Source of the DNA: Imbricaverruca yamaguchii
Lineage: Eukaryota > Arthropoda > Thecostraca > Neoverrucidae
DNA: 64,000 bases
Reading direction: 5' to 3'
NCBI GenBank assembly: GCA_034440575.1
Contig: JAOTOL010001521.1
Span: 735,501-799,500 of the forward strand
Shown here: positions 33,990 to 45,610 of the stretch, piece after piece
Layout of the letters: every line of letters begins with the position of its first letter
Position numbering within the stretch: the stretch's first letter is position 1
Made by a program: the position numbers and the translations under genes
Notes under the pieces: generated by a model
What the model saw: only the letters and a program-made list of their open reading frames with translations
Databases searched by the model: none
What the model was told of the DNA's origin: nothing

Positions 33990-34870
33990 GTTCAACAATA
34001 GTTGGAATTCTCTCGACAAGGTGGAAAAACTGTCGCCTTTATTGACAGTATGCTCAAGGCAGTAATGACAGCTGTTATTTGTATCCATAGATGGCAGGAC
34101 ATTCCGAGAGATACAGTGGAAGATGGTGAAACTGCCGTAGGTTAAACGAGTTGAAAGACTTGAACTGCTGAAGTTCTCGGAGCTGAAGGGTTTGACGATT
34201 CGTACTGGTCAGATTCGATATTGGCTGAACCCCAAATCGAAAATTCTGGTTAAGGTGAGATCATCGAGCCAGGACTTTTAAACCGGATCGGGGTGTTGAT
34301 GCGTTTTTGGAAAATAACGATGACTCCAATTGTGGGTGATGATGGATATGGAGAGGCTTATCACACTGGATTTGTAATCACTCAGGTATATGTGAATAAG
34401 GAGTAATACCTATGAATGAGATGTTTAAAAACGTGAAAGGATCAGCATATGTCAACCTGAATGATACCCTTCTATTTAGGGCATCAAATTTCACACAGGG
34501 GTCATCAATTGAGGTTGCACTAGGTGAGGTGTATAGCAGTTAAATGATAGCACATTTTCGGTGAATGAGTAATCGGTCAGTGGAATTGGGTACCTTGTGT
34601 TGTAACAGGGAGTCCACCTTTGAATGTGTTTAAATGTATGGTGCAGCTGGGAGATGGGAAACTGGGTGGATAAGGTCAGACTGATGTAGGTGAATCATGT
34701 GAGTGTTATGCATGACTTGCAGGGTATAAATTGTAACATTGTATGCTATTGGGAGGGTGCTTTCCCCTCCCAGTGTTGTCTGCCCTCCAAATAATTAAAA
34801 CATTTAGAATCAGATGCCATGTGGCATGCCATGCCACCTAATCCAATTGTGCATTATTGTGCTTTAAGGT
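33990..34870. other. Non-coding sequence
   Basis: No gene or clear repeat seen. Confidence 0.35.
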
Positions 34871-34880
34871 GTGACAAGAT

Positions 34881-35060
34881 GGCAGGGGTGACCGAGTGGT
34901 TAAGGTGTTGGGCTCTGGGTACCAAAGGTCCTGGGTTTGACACTTCCACAGCTCCAGACATTTTCCAATCCTCCAGCCCACCAGCAAAACAGTGGGTGGT
35001 ATCATTAGCAGTGAATGCGCATAAATTGTATTGTGAATCACCCAATAAATGAACAAAGGT
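34881..35060 (+). mobile_element. tRNA-derived SINE-like element
   Basis: The head GTGACCGAGTGGTTAAGG is a class-II tRNA (Ser/Leu type) D arm and A box. GGGTTTGACACTTCC follows at B-box distance, making an internal RNA polymerase III promoter. The body (CCAGCAAAACAGTGGGTGG ... GAATCACCCAATAAA) is shared with 24985-25098. Ends are not sharply defined and no long A-tail is visible. Non-autonomous; the partner retrotransposon is not identified. Confidence 0.75.
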
Positions 35061-35756
35061 ATAACAAGACAAGTTTTTACACACATTTTCCTCCAGAAAG
35101 CGAATGAATGGGTTAGATTTGGTTATGCTAGGTTATTCTATGTTTTTAAGTTTCATAAATTTGAGATAAAAATCCAAAATATTTTTTTTTCTTCAAAAGC
35201 AGCTAACATTAGGGTAGGTCAGATTTCAAATAATGTTTAAAATTTCAGGAAATAAATTGCATTACATTTTTTTCATTAAAAATAATATTTTCCAAAATGA
35301 GGTTAAACTCAGCTAAGTTAGGTAATGTTGCATGAAAAACATTTCCTTTTATGCTATGTTGTACATGTCTAAGGTGTCAATCCAGCATGGGGGCTGTATG
35401 ACTGAAGCAGTTAAAGTGCCCCTAAGCCCAAATAACCAGCCAACCAATTAGCCCAGATATGTCAGAGATCTGGATGGCTGTGCCACAAAAGTCTTCAACA
35501 TTTCATCATGTGTGCTTGAATTAGTCTACATTCGATAGTGTACAATTCCAATTTTTGATGATCATGTATTGTGCACTCTGAATGCATGAGCAAAGCTCCA
35601 AGAGAGGTCTGATATGAGTATTGTGCCAAAGTTACTAACATAGTGTATATGCCCTAAAACAAAAATATACCACCACATTGTGGTTGTGCACATGTTTGTG
35701 CTGGCATCATTGGTGAACACATGTGGACATTCACTTAAATTGGCTCACATAATGGG

Positions 35757-36245
35757 CCCACAAATAACTGAAACCCGTGGAAGTGAATAGATGTGAATTA
35801 TTAGCATAAAGGTTCATATTTGAAGAGCCAAAACATTTTTATGATAATGATTACAGAAGTCTGCGGTGTGGCAGAATGGCTGAAATAATCTGTTAGACTG
35901 AGAAACGAGAAATGCGTCAAACTGAGAAACTGAGAAAAGTGTCACCTCAGTTAGGTATGACCAGGGTTGGGTTTATGTCTTGGAATTCTGGAATTGGAGA
36001 AGAAAATTATGTGGCATTACAGGTTGGTATAGAGCAGAGGACTTTGAGGACTTTTCTTTTAATCTGAATCCTGGACTATGAGAGGAAAACTGTGTAGCAT
36101 TGCAAGTTGGATAATGATGTGATTTGTTTCTGTGATGAAAAAAAAACAATTTTTCGCACTTTTCACGGTCATGCTCCGTGTTTTCATGTTCCCATGGTCA
36201 TGATCAAACATCAAGGAGATTGCAGTCATTGTCAGACTCAATATA
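35757..36245 (+). repeat. Direct duplication, copy 1
   Basis: It matches 36836-37290 with about 85% identity by eye: AAACCCGTGGAAGTGA, GATTACAGAAGTCTGC, GTTTATGTCTTGGAATTC, ACTTTGAGGACTTTTCTT, TTTCACGGTCATGCTCCGTG, AACATCAAGGAGAT. Offset is 1079 bp at the left and 1045 bp at the right. No coding frame is conserved. Confidence 0.85.
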
Positions 36246-36835
36246 TCCATCAATATCCAGCAATATCCATCTATGATGCATATTATTGTGGTTTAATGTG
36301 CTCACAAAATAGTGTGCACACATTTTGCTTAGCAAAGCAAAACCACAGGTTAAGCTAGCTTTTATTGTGAAAATATGCTCATTGCATTAGACAATTTTTT
36401 TTTTAAAGATCAGACTAGGATAGATATTTTAGCATTTTTATTATTGAACACAAAAATTGTGCCTATGTTGAAGAAACAATTTAAAAGGAGGTATGGTAAA
36501 TCAGGCCAGACTATTTTAGATATTAAACAATAATAGTATGTTATTTCGCTTTCTAACTAAAAATAGGCATTTCTGAGCGGAATCAATGGTCACATCATCC
36601 TAATCGTGCGAATACACATGGTATTACAATATGCTATTCTCCAAATCGAACGACTCACTGAAAATGAAATTCACCGATACAAATTGAATTCCCTTGTACA
36701 ATAAGGAAGTCAACATAGCACCAATATGAAGTGCAGAGTGTCATAGTTCACATTTTGTATTAGTTTCAAGTAATTTATTTTTTAAAGCCTCTTGGCGAAT
36801 GCAGCAAGTTCTGCTTATGGCAAAACATGGGCCCT

Positions 36836-37290
36836 GACACAAATAAATAAAACCCGTGGAAGTGACCAAATTAAATTATTAAAACAAAGGCTCATATTGG
36901 AAGAACCAAAACATTTGTTGTCATGATTAGGATTACAGAAGTCTGCAGTGTGGGACAATTGCTTAAATAATATGTTAGACTGAGAAATGAGAAGTGTCAC
37001 TTCAGTCAGGTATGACCAAGGCTTGGTTTATGTCTTGGAATTCTGGAATTGGAGATAAAAATTATGTGGCATTACAGATTGGCATAGAGGACTTTGAGGA
37101 CTTTTCTTCTAATCTGAGTCCTGGATTATGAGAAGAAAACTGTGTTTCATTCCAAGTTCGAGAATGATGCGATTTGTTTGTCATCGAGAAAAAAAATGTT
37201 TACACTTTTCACGGTCATGCTCCGTGTTTAATGCTCCCATGATCATGACCAAACATCAAGGAGATCGCAATCATTGTCAGACTCAGTTCC
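36836..37290 (+). repeat. Direct duplication, copy 2
   Basis: Partner of 35757-36245. Both contain the perfect inverted repeat CACGG-TCATG-CTCCGTG within the same context, and both are AT-rich and non-coding. Confidence 0.85.
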
Positions 37291-37454
37291 TCTTTTGTAC
37301 AAATGGAGTGGAAGACTTCCTGGAGATAAAATAATATTTTGGGCGGCCAACATCAAAGACAAGACCATGTTTCAAATACTTGTCATGACTCTCGTCCCTA
37401 AGAGACGAAACACGCAAACATACACAAGTTCAGCTTCAACAGCGCCTTGGTAGT

Positions 37455-37600
37455 TATTAGGGGTCTGTTTCCGTGACTCCACTAACCTCCACAAACCTCC
37501 AGTGGTCGTTCCCGTCGCCAACCCAGTGGAAATTTTGTCTCCACCAACCTCCACCGGTGGAGCAAGAGCTCCACCAGCCCAGGAGCAGGGTCTAATCCAG
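37455..37600 (+). mobile_element. Short GGGTCTGTT-ended element fragment
   Basis: It starts GGGGTCTGTTTCCGTGACTCC and matches the minus strand at 48532-48415 (GGGTCTGTTCCCGTGGCTCC). GGGTCTGTT ends with A/T flanks would fit PIF/Harbinger MITEs, but the opposite terminus is not found, so the class is a guess. Confidence 0.35.
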
Positions 37601-37619
37601 GATTTTTCAGTGGAGCTCA

Positions 37620-39059
37620 ATTACGTCGCGCTTGTTCCATATATTGCGCGTAAACAAGTATGGTACCCCGGTAGTTTGAAATACCTTTGTTAGAGTTGAG
37701 CAGAGAGTGACAAGTCGTGGGGATGGAGAGGTGAGTAATTGAAGACAACAAGTTTAGTTGATCGCCCAGTTCAGAGTAGAAAGTAGAAACTTCAGAAAGC
37801 TTTTTTTCTCACATGCTGATTTCTGAAAACTTGTGAGGAAAGGGCCAACATTGAGGGGATCTTTCCCTCTCAAAAGTGTGTGAACAACACCCCTGCAATC
37901 ATACCACATCTTAAGATGTCTGGTATTGTTCCCTGAAAAAATGCATGAACACTAGTGAAGTGTTCAACCACATCAAGTGTTACCATGTAATGATAATTGT
38001 TATTTTCAGGATGCCTGTGCACAGGGTGGGAAACTTGCTCTCCGGGTTTGGAGTCGGAGTGCAAACAGATTTCTTCCAGAGTACATTTTCATGGACATAT
38101 TATTTTTCATGCATGGAATCTATTTGCCGGTAACCGTCGAGAAAAGCATATGTACCTAGTCAGTGTCTACGTAATATGCATAAGTAGTACACATCATTTT
38201 TGGTCACATCAAAGCATAGAAACAAAGAAGTGAGCAATGGATGGCACCGCAAGACAGGGAGTTGTGATCAGCTCAGCTTTGTCCCTCATAACTCACAGGA
38301 GCAATGCGCCTTCCTTTCACTGCTGGTCTCAGCACAATGCTAGGCAAAATGAAAAACACAAATAATTCACGCTTCACCCTCAGCTCAGAGCACACACCTG
38401 CCTACATATGCAGCCAATTCCCTGCGCGATACGGACCCAACACCACTACCTCACACGCAGTCGGAAGCGACGGCGGTGCGCAAAGGATCAGTCAACGTCT
38501 CGTGTTTGCAGCATGGCACTGTTAAGTGTTCAAAACATGTGCTCAAAGTTGCTAATGGTTATGACGTCATTTAAAAAATGCCTTGCATTGATTGGTTGAA
38601 AAACAGTTTTCGTAACAGAAAATGCTAACGCAGCAAATTCCGATCGGCGGCCTCCGGCACTCCGGCAACGTCTCTTAAAACAGTCAGTTTCTCCCACTAT
38701 AGGGTGGCTCGAAAGCAAGTTTCTGGAGACGCACCGGCCGAATTCGTAGCGACCGGAGGCCACTATATTCAGTGCGCAGGCGCGAAGTTTGGCGCGTTGT
38801 CGTCGGCATTTCCGCTGGTTGTGGTTTCGTGTGGTGTGTGTTCGGATGCTGTCCGTGTGCTTGATGGTACCAACAGTGTATAGTTATTTGGTAACCGTAA
38901 GTAGAATAACATGTTTGGTGGATATTTTCTTCAATCTTGTATTATATTTTCAGTTGTATTTTTGTTCCTTGTGCATGACTGTGTCGGAGTACATGTGGAG
39001 CCCATCCTATCCAGTATGAATCCGGAGAGGAAAAATGTTTTAAGAGATGAAATTGTAGG
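37620..39059. other. Unassigned sequence
   Basis: No gene is recognised. 38630-38820 is relatively GC-rich with facing GCCTCCGG / CCGGAGGCC blocks, the kind of stretch that could be a promoter, but no downstream exon is identified. Confidence 0.3.
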
Positions 39060-39430
39060 GGTGGCTGCTCTGCCGTCGGTGGGGTGTGTGGGGTGGTGGC
39101 GGGTGTGGGTGGTGTGCCGGGTGTGGGTGGGGTGGGTGTGGTGAGTGGGGTGGGGGTGTATGGGTGTATGGGTGTGTGGGTGTGTGGAATGTATAATGTA
39201 TGTAAACTGTGTGTTAAAATGTAACCTCGAGCGTGTTTTATCTGTTACTAACCTCACTTAAACTCGATTGAGTGGTATGGGTGTGTGAAGTGTATTTTAG
39301 ATAGTGGGTGTGTGAAGGGGTGTGTACAATGTATTATCCATGCAGCCTAAACTAAACTGAAACTGGTATGGTGTGTGAAGTGGGTGTGGACAATTTATTC
39401 TTGATGCAGCCTAAACTCGAATGGAACTGA
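39060..39430 (+). repeat. GT/G-rich degenerate tandem repeat
   Basis: 39080-39185 is a run of GGGTGTG/GGGTGG words with at least eight G-tracts of three or more. 39250-39420 repeats a ~90-bp unit containing GGTATG(G)GTGTGTGAAGTG, GACAAT/TACAATGTATT and ATGCAGCCTAAACT. Confidence 0.7.
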
Positions 39431-41300
39431 TTGAATTACTTGAACTGACTTATTGGGGGCTTGACCTAACTCACTCCTTTGTTCATCGTGCCTATGTCAG
39501 TGGAGTATTATGTTGTTTTTCCCCGCCAATTCCACCACACATCCCCAAACCCCAGCCGTCGTGATGTTGGTTTGAGTTGCCGTCCCTAACACGAATTTAT
39601 ATATGTGCGAGGTCAAAGATTTGGGAACACCATATAGGTAGGTGAGAGTCTTTAGCCAGATTATAATGAATACGTTGCATGAGTGAATTGATGACAATTG
39701 AATTTATCATTGGTTTGAATGACATGTCCGTGTTGGGACTTTTTGGACGCTAGTATTAGTATAATTTTGTGCAATGTTCCGCACGAAATAGGTGTCTGTG
39801 TTGAGCCCCAAGCGGCTTCCGCTGATCCTTAGATCTACCTACTCACGTTCATTCCCTTCATTCACTTCGCATTCGCTCGCCCCATTCATGCTCTCCTTAT
39901 CAATTAATGAAGTGCTTGGTTCCCAAATTTAGCTCCCGACCACCCCCCCCACTTTTCAGCGGTACACAAACACATAGATCGACAGACCAATGCTCTAATT
40001 TTGATGGTATTACCGGCCCGAACAAGTAAACCTTTCATTGCCAATCATGGCTGGCCTAGCCATTATTAGCAGCGTTTCTCGCCTGGACAAAGTCTTAACT
40101 GCAACGAGGGGGCTCATCGTACTGACTCCGTGGGCTGATACAAGTGCTCTGATGTCTTTGACCGACACACCTAACCTTCAGTTCGATCGATGCCGCGCCG
40201 AGCCTTATTCGTCGTACACTTGCGACCAGGTCTGACATAACCAACGGGCGGGCACGGATCCCTACCAGGTTGGTCACGTACCCGGTCGTCTTTATATCCT
40301 AGCCGGCCCTATGAGTTTTGGCCTTGGGGTCTTACGGCATGCCAAACACGTCCATCATGCCCCTCGAACTGTCTGCACCAACCGTGCCCACGTGCAGGGT
40401 TCGGGGGTGGACAAACCACCGGGCAGTGTTTTGCCAATACCCTATAGTCCGGCGCCAGACTTCCGGCGAACGCAATGTGGTGGCCCCTTTACCGGCCCCT
40501 CCCACATGCATACCATGTTCGCCACCTCACCTGCACCTCTGGATCGCAGAGGCCAGCGTGATTTTGCGGTCAAAGATCCAGAGCAGGTGAACTAATACCC
40601 CCGAAGTGTCCGTTCATCGCACCCTCTGGCAATCAGGCCTTAGCCAAACGCACGTCATATATATAACAGCAATCATGTTCTAGGGAATTTAACTGGCTTC
40701 AACATACACCACCATCGCTCGGAAATTTTCTGTCCATAGGAGGACGGCTCGCAGGTCGGCTGCCTCGCTTATAAATTTACCTCATCGTACAGATTAATAT
40801 CAGGTACGATCCAAGCATAACTGTATAAATTCCACCTTGTCGGGAAGTACTCATGGTGCTATCTCCGTGTACGGGTCGGCTGTTGATGACCCGGTCATAG
40901 CGCGCGCACCCCTCATCACCCGCGGCACGGACGCCATTTCAATTCTGGACGTAAATATCCTCCCCTCCTCGCGCCTGGTCGCTGAGGTATTTACTACGCG
41001 GGCACCGTTCGTTAGGGTCGTAGGTCTGACGTCATCCATTGCTGCTGGTCCCCAAGGAGGGTCTCGGACTCGGCCATTGGCTTTGGACGTCAATGCCCTC
41101 TTGTTTATCCAGAAGGTCTCGCCACTCAACGCGTAGCTGGAGGGCGCCCCAAGAGATGCTGGATTTTGAATTGGTTTGCACCACGGTGAGACGTTAGGCT
41201 ATAATAACACTTGTTAAAGCTCCGGTTAAGGTGCGGGTCGAATGCTTAGGACGAGGAGAGTGGGAGAGACAATGGTCTTACGACGCGTGGCAAAATCGGA
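39431..41300. other. Sequence with several medium open frames, none recognised
   Basis: Frames at 40038-40235, 40311-40595 and 40837-41136 (+) lack ATG starts or recognisable domains. GC content is higher than in the preceding 10 kb. I cannot tell whether this is decayed coding DNA. Confidence 0.3.
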
Positions 41301-41304
41301 ACGA

Positions 41305-41545
41305 GAGATAGCCCTTTTCAAGGCCCATCCGTGTCCGGGGACCTGATAATGACGGATAGTGCACAAACGCGTTCTCAGCGAATGGCATACGGAACGGGAG
41401 ATAGCCCTTTTCAAGGCCCACCCGTGTCCGGGGACCTGACAATGACGGATATTGCACAAACGCGTTCTCAGCGAATGGCATACGGAACGGGAGATAGCCC
41501 TTTTCAAGGCCCACCCGTGTCCGGGGACCTGACAATGACGGATAT
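41305..41545 (+). repeat. 93-bp tandem repeat, about 2.6 copies
   Basis: The word GAGATAGCCCTTTTCAAGGC occurs at 41305, 41398 and 41491, exactly 93 bp apart, and units are nearly identical. 93 is a multiple of three, so a 31-residue repeat is kept in an open frame on each strand, e.g. DSPFQGPPVSGDLTMTD on plus. This alone does not prove translation. Confidence 0.9.
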
Positions 41546-41699
41546 TGGGATTCGGTTTGGGGCAAGTATTCCCGCTCGTCAGCCCAAGCTATGCTCGTCG
41601 ACAGCTTGGCAATCGTTCCCTGTGCCGACCAGTCACTTAAACATTTCCATCACTCAGGGTAGTATATTTACATATCTTTACACGGTTTGACAAACAGGG

Positions 41700-42575
41700 T
41701 CGGAGCGCAGTCCCGTCACACGCATTCTCCATCCAACCCCCCCCCTACATGTGTACCTACCCTACCCTTCTATAGTAGACGTGCGAAGTTACCCCACTAG
41801 CCCGTTCGCACATCCCTCCCCGGCTAATCACCCAATGAATGGCCTGGTGGCACCCTCGTGGGATGGGGCGACGGCGCCGGGCGGGGAGAGCCCGGACGGT
41901 TTTCGGGAAGTAAGGGCGCCATAGGACAGCCAGAAGATAGAGGGGAGGCGTCGATCGGCGACACTCACGTTTTGCCGGTGGTTTGGGTGCGTCGTTGTCT
42001 CGATCTTCTCGACCGCCTCGGACACTCTGAGTCCTTCCGGAGAGATCTCTTCCCAGCGCGTTCTTCTGTAGCCCTTTTGTAGCCATTTTCCGAAGCCACG
42101 CCTTTTTTTTCTGTTCTCCACTCCCAGGGCTTCAGGGTGAGCTCGCGCTTTTTATTGGTTCTTGGCTTTTGCCGCCTGGGGCCTTCATGGCGTTCTAGAT
42201 TTTGGGTGGTGACGGATCTAGGTCAGGGCACCGACCTCACGGGCCGATGTCCCTTCTTCCGGGGTGTTCCAGATGGTGTTTGCAGCCAGCTGTTCGCGGG
42301 GCCGACCCGTTATTTACGCTCGCCGTCTGTTGTCGGGCCGCCCCTTTGATCTTGGGCGTCGGCGCCATTCGCATGTGCCGCTTGTTGACTGGGCATGCGT
42401 TGATGTAGGCGCTGGCGCCACACGCGGGCGCTTTCCGGGCAATTGTTTGTGCGGGACGGGTAGGACTGCCAGAATCTGACTGGATGTCTGGCGGCCTGTT
42501 CGGATAGGAAAGATATTATGGTGCCGACAAATGTAAGTTATCAGCCTGAACACGCCTGTGCCATTTTGAAGTTCT
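41700..42575. other. Unassigned GC-rich sequence
   Basis: No gene is recognised. It precedes the homopolymer block, and the inferred left half of the transposase element should lie near here but is not seen. Confidence 0.3.
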
Positions 42576-42683
42576 TTAGGTTTTCCTTTTTTTTTTTTTA
42601 AAAAAATATATTTTTTTTTTTTTTATAAAAAAAAATATATTTTTTTTTTTTTTTTTCCCCCCTTTTTTTTTTTAAAAAAAAAA

Positions 42684-42731
<48 letters not shown>

Positions 42732-42768
42732 AAACAAAAAAAAAAAAAATAAATAAATAATTTTTACC

Positions 42769-42811
<43 letters not shown>

Positions 42812-42859
42812 CCCCCCCCCCAAAAAATTTTTTTTTATTTTAAAAAAAAAAAAACAAAT

Positions 42860-42918
<59 letters not shown>

Positions 42919-42951
42919 TAAGGGAGGCGCCCCCCACCCCAAACCCCCCCG

Positions 42952-43009
<58 letters not shown>

Positions 43010-43079
43010 AGGGGGGGGAAAAAAAAAAAAAAAAAAGACGGAAAAAAAAAAAAAAAGGGAAAGAAAAAAAAACTCCCCA

Positions 43080-43174
<95 letters not shown>

Positions 43175-43175
43175 A
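42576..43175. repeat. Extreme homopolymer block, probable assembly artefact
   Basis: About 600 bp made almost only of long runs of T, A, C and G. This includes about 35 C followed by about 28 G (42950-43008) and more than 90 consecutive A (43081-43172). Sharp transitions and palindrome-like joins (T-run/A-run) are unlike the other microsatellites in the window. Phe/Pro/Gly frames predicted here are meaningless. Confidence 0.8.
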
Positions 43176-43189
43176 AAAATAATTTGCAG

Positions 43190-44394
43190 GAAATTTACCA
43201 ACTCCATAAAGAGAACGGTAGCAACCCGCGCATTGGGTTTTCGAAGTTCGCCAGCCTCCGCCCCAAACACTGTGTCCTGTTGGGAAGCAACGGCACTCAT
43301 TCGGTTTGTGTATGTTGCTATCACCAGAACGTGAAGCTAATGTTAGCGTCTCTGGGCTTAAAAGACATTACCTACAAGGACCTGTTGAAGCACGCGGTTT
43401 GTGATGTCGGGAGGGAAGCCTGTATGCTGCAAAAGTGTGAAAACTGTCCAGGTCAGGACAGTGTCAGGTCATATTTGATCGACACTTTAAATGCGCAGGC
43501 AGGGGAAATCTCGGACTTGGTGGACGAAGTCAGATTTAGTCAGTGGCTAAGCACGGATCGTTGCACTTTGAACGAATTGTTCTTCCTATGGACGAGTTTC
43601 TTGACAAACTGTCTGACGCCATTGTGACACTTACTCGGCATCATTTCACGAGTCAGCATCAAGCAAATATTTCGACGATATAAAAAGCAGCTACCTGAGC
43701 ATGAAGCACTGATCATATTATATTTTTCAGAAAACTACACTTTTGTAGTTCAAGACGAAATTCAGTCATATCACTGGAACGCACCACAGTGTACCGTTCA
43801 TCCGTTTGTTGTTTATTGGCGAGAGGCTGGAAGATTGAATGCCACAGTTTTTGCGTGTTATCAAACGAACTGAAGCATGACACCGTCGCTGTGCACACAT
43901 TCTTGCAGACATTGTACCGAAAGTGAAAGGCATAGTCCCGAACTCGAAAAGATTCATTATTTTTGGATGGATCAGCTGCCCAGTACAAGAATAAGTTTAA
44001 TTTCGTGAATGTGATTTTCATGATGAGGATTTCGGAGTCCAGTGCGATTGGAATTTTTTGCGACGTCGCATGGGAAAAATTCGTGCGACGGTGTTGGGGG
44101 TACACTGAAAGGGTTGCAGCTAGCGCCAGTCTTTCGCGGACACACTCGGACCACATTCTTACTGCGGAAAAGCTATGTAAAGTGCTACAGGACAAGGGTA
44201 ATTTACATACCGAGTGCTGCTTTGTAGCGAAAGAAGAGGTTAGTCGTACACGGCATGAGCTTGGCGATAGACTGTCAATTGCAAAAACTGTCAAAGGGAC
44301 TCTAAAAATACACCGGGTAACTCCAGTGAAGGCAAACATTGTCGTTGTGCGAGAACTTGCCATAAGTGAAGGAAGAGAGGTGATGGTGGCCTGA
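43190..44394 (+). pseudogene. Exon 2 of the uncharacterised transposase-like gene (cc8L18.2-like family), frameshifted
   Basis: A TTTGCAG acceptor precedes GAAATTTACC, after which the frame reads IGFSKFASLRPKHCV, GTHSVCVC, HQNVKLM, CMLQKCENCPG and STDRCTLNE. A frame change near 43590 leads into DKLSDAI and RHHF; after stops it resumes with SENYTFVVQDEIQ and HPFVVYW (about 43730), then LFLDGSAAQYKN (about 43960). A further shift near 44045 gives FFATSHGKNSCDGVGGT. This order matches the C-terminal part of the family whose exon 1 is at 9852-10649, and the donor/acceptor phases agree (..CNLK / EIY..). The family's usual D in the GDFAENY-like motif is missing (YFSENY). An AATAAA-like signal (44589) follows. 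Confidence 0.75.
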
Positions 44395-45120
44395 TTTGCT
44401 ACAGGATTTAGGTTGAATGGTTAGCGTGACCTACATCGGCAGCTGATTTCCGTTTGTTTATGTGCGAATTACAATGTGAAGTGAGCTAATGTTAAGTTAT
44501 GCATTTTGTACCTCTGATAAGGCTCATTGTACCATCTCGTTAGCATTCGCAAATGTACATGTACTTTCCGGCTTGTTATTTGTGTGAATAATAAATGAAG
44601 TGCTAAAACGTCCTGCCTGGTGTTTATAAATAATCTGCATAGTGTCCTCTCAATCCCACGGTGCCGCGGAAGACAGCCGCCAGCACCCCTATCCCCGTTG
44701 GCAGCAGCTGGCCGCGGCCGTTGCTGAACGACGCCGTATTGGGTAAAATGAGGCCGGGCGGTTGGTGTTTGAAATTAAGCTTAAAATATTTATAAGCCGA
44801 TAACCACCTTTTTTATTGATGAAATATAGGTAATAATCAACGCTCTTTCATTAAAAAATATCGAAAATCACAATATCGAAGGGGAAAATTGCTCAAGAGA
44901 ACTTGGTATTTTTTAAAGTGTTATATTTGACATATATTTAATTGCTATGGTTTCGATAGTGATAAACGTTCATTCTGTATGGGATTTCAATCATTTTGAT
45001 GTACAAACTCACCTACTTATCATTCAATGTAGCAGGGAAAAATCCTGCCAAACAAAGCCATGTATGCATCGAATGTAAAAAATGTCGCAGGCTGTAGCTC
45101 GAAAACCGGAAGTCGGAGAG
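44395..45120. other. 3' region of the transposase remnant
   Basis: No gene. AATAATAAATGAAG at about 44586 could be the polyadenylation region of the pseudogene. Confidence 0.4.
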
Positions 45121-45124
45121 ACCT

Positions 45125-45244
45125 GAAAATGTCACAGGCGTGTTTAGGGCTGCTGATAACCCTATAGACTCATTTTCATCAAAATCTGAGATGTGGGGGT
45201 GCAAAATCGAAATTTTATTTGTCGATCTGTCGTGGAACGCCCCT
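45125..45244 (-). mobile_element. Right terminus of the transposase-bearing element
   Basis: Read on the minus strand it starts AGGGGCGTTCCACGACA and continues to GATTTTGATGAAAATGAG. The terminus of the nested element (minus strand from 11933) starts GGGGGCATTCCACATCA and also reaches GATTTTGATGAAAATTGA at the same distance. The match ties the exon-2 copy to the same transposon family. Confidence 0.65.
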
Positions 45245-45610
45245 CCTTACAAAATGTCGTAAGAAGTGCCTTATTTCCCACCCTGCCTGTGCACCCCTAA
45301 TACCTAAGGAGCACCCCTGAAGTTTAACATGGAACCCCTTGGTTACACCCATGAAAGTTTTTAGTCTGTCACAATCATTGATAAGGGTAACTGCACTTTA
45401 AGGTAATATTGAATTCTTATGATTGATTTCAAATACAATGCCTATGAATGTGGTTGCCAAAATATTGCCCCTAAATTTCTCATACCTTTCTTATCCTATC
45501 CTAACATCTTTCCAGGAAGAAAAACAGATGTATAAAAGGAATATTTACAGACTATATTTTTAAAATTATGTTCATAACAGGCTTGGTCAAGTCAGGTCAA
45601 GTTCAACAGG

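Noticed and set aside
39080..39185. Telomere or G-quadruplex regulatory element
   Set aside because: The G-tracts could form quadruplexes, but the stretch is part of a GT-rich degenerate repeat with no gene nearby, so no function is claimed.
40038..41136. Endogenous viral or host gene fragments
   Set aside because: Several medium frames look protein-like, but none has an ATG start, a recognised motif or continuity across stops.
42835..43324. Phe/Pro/Gly-rich frames on the minus strand
   Set aside because: Translation of homopolymer runs in a probable assembly artefact.
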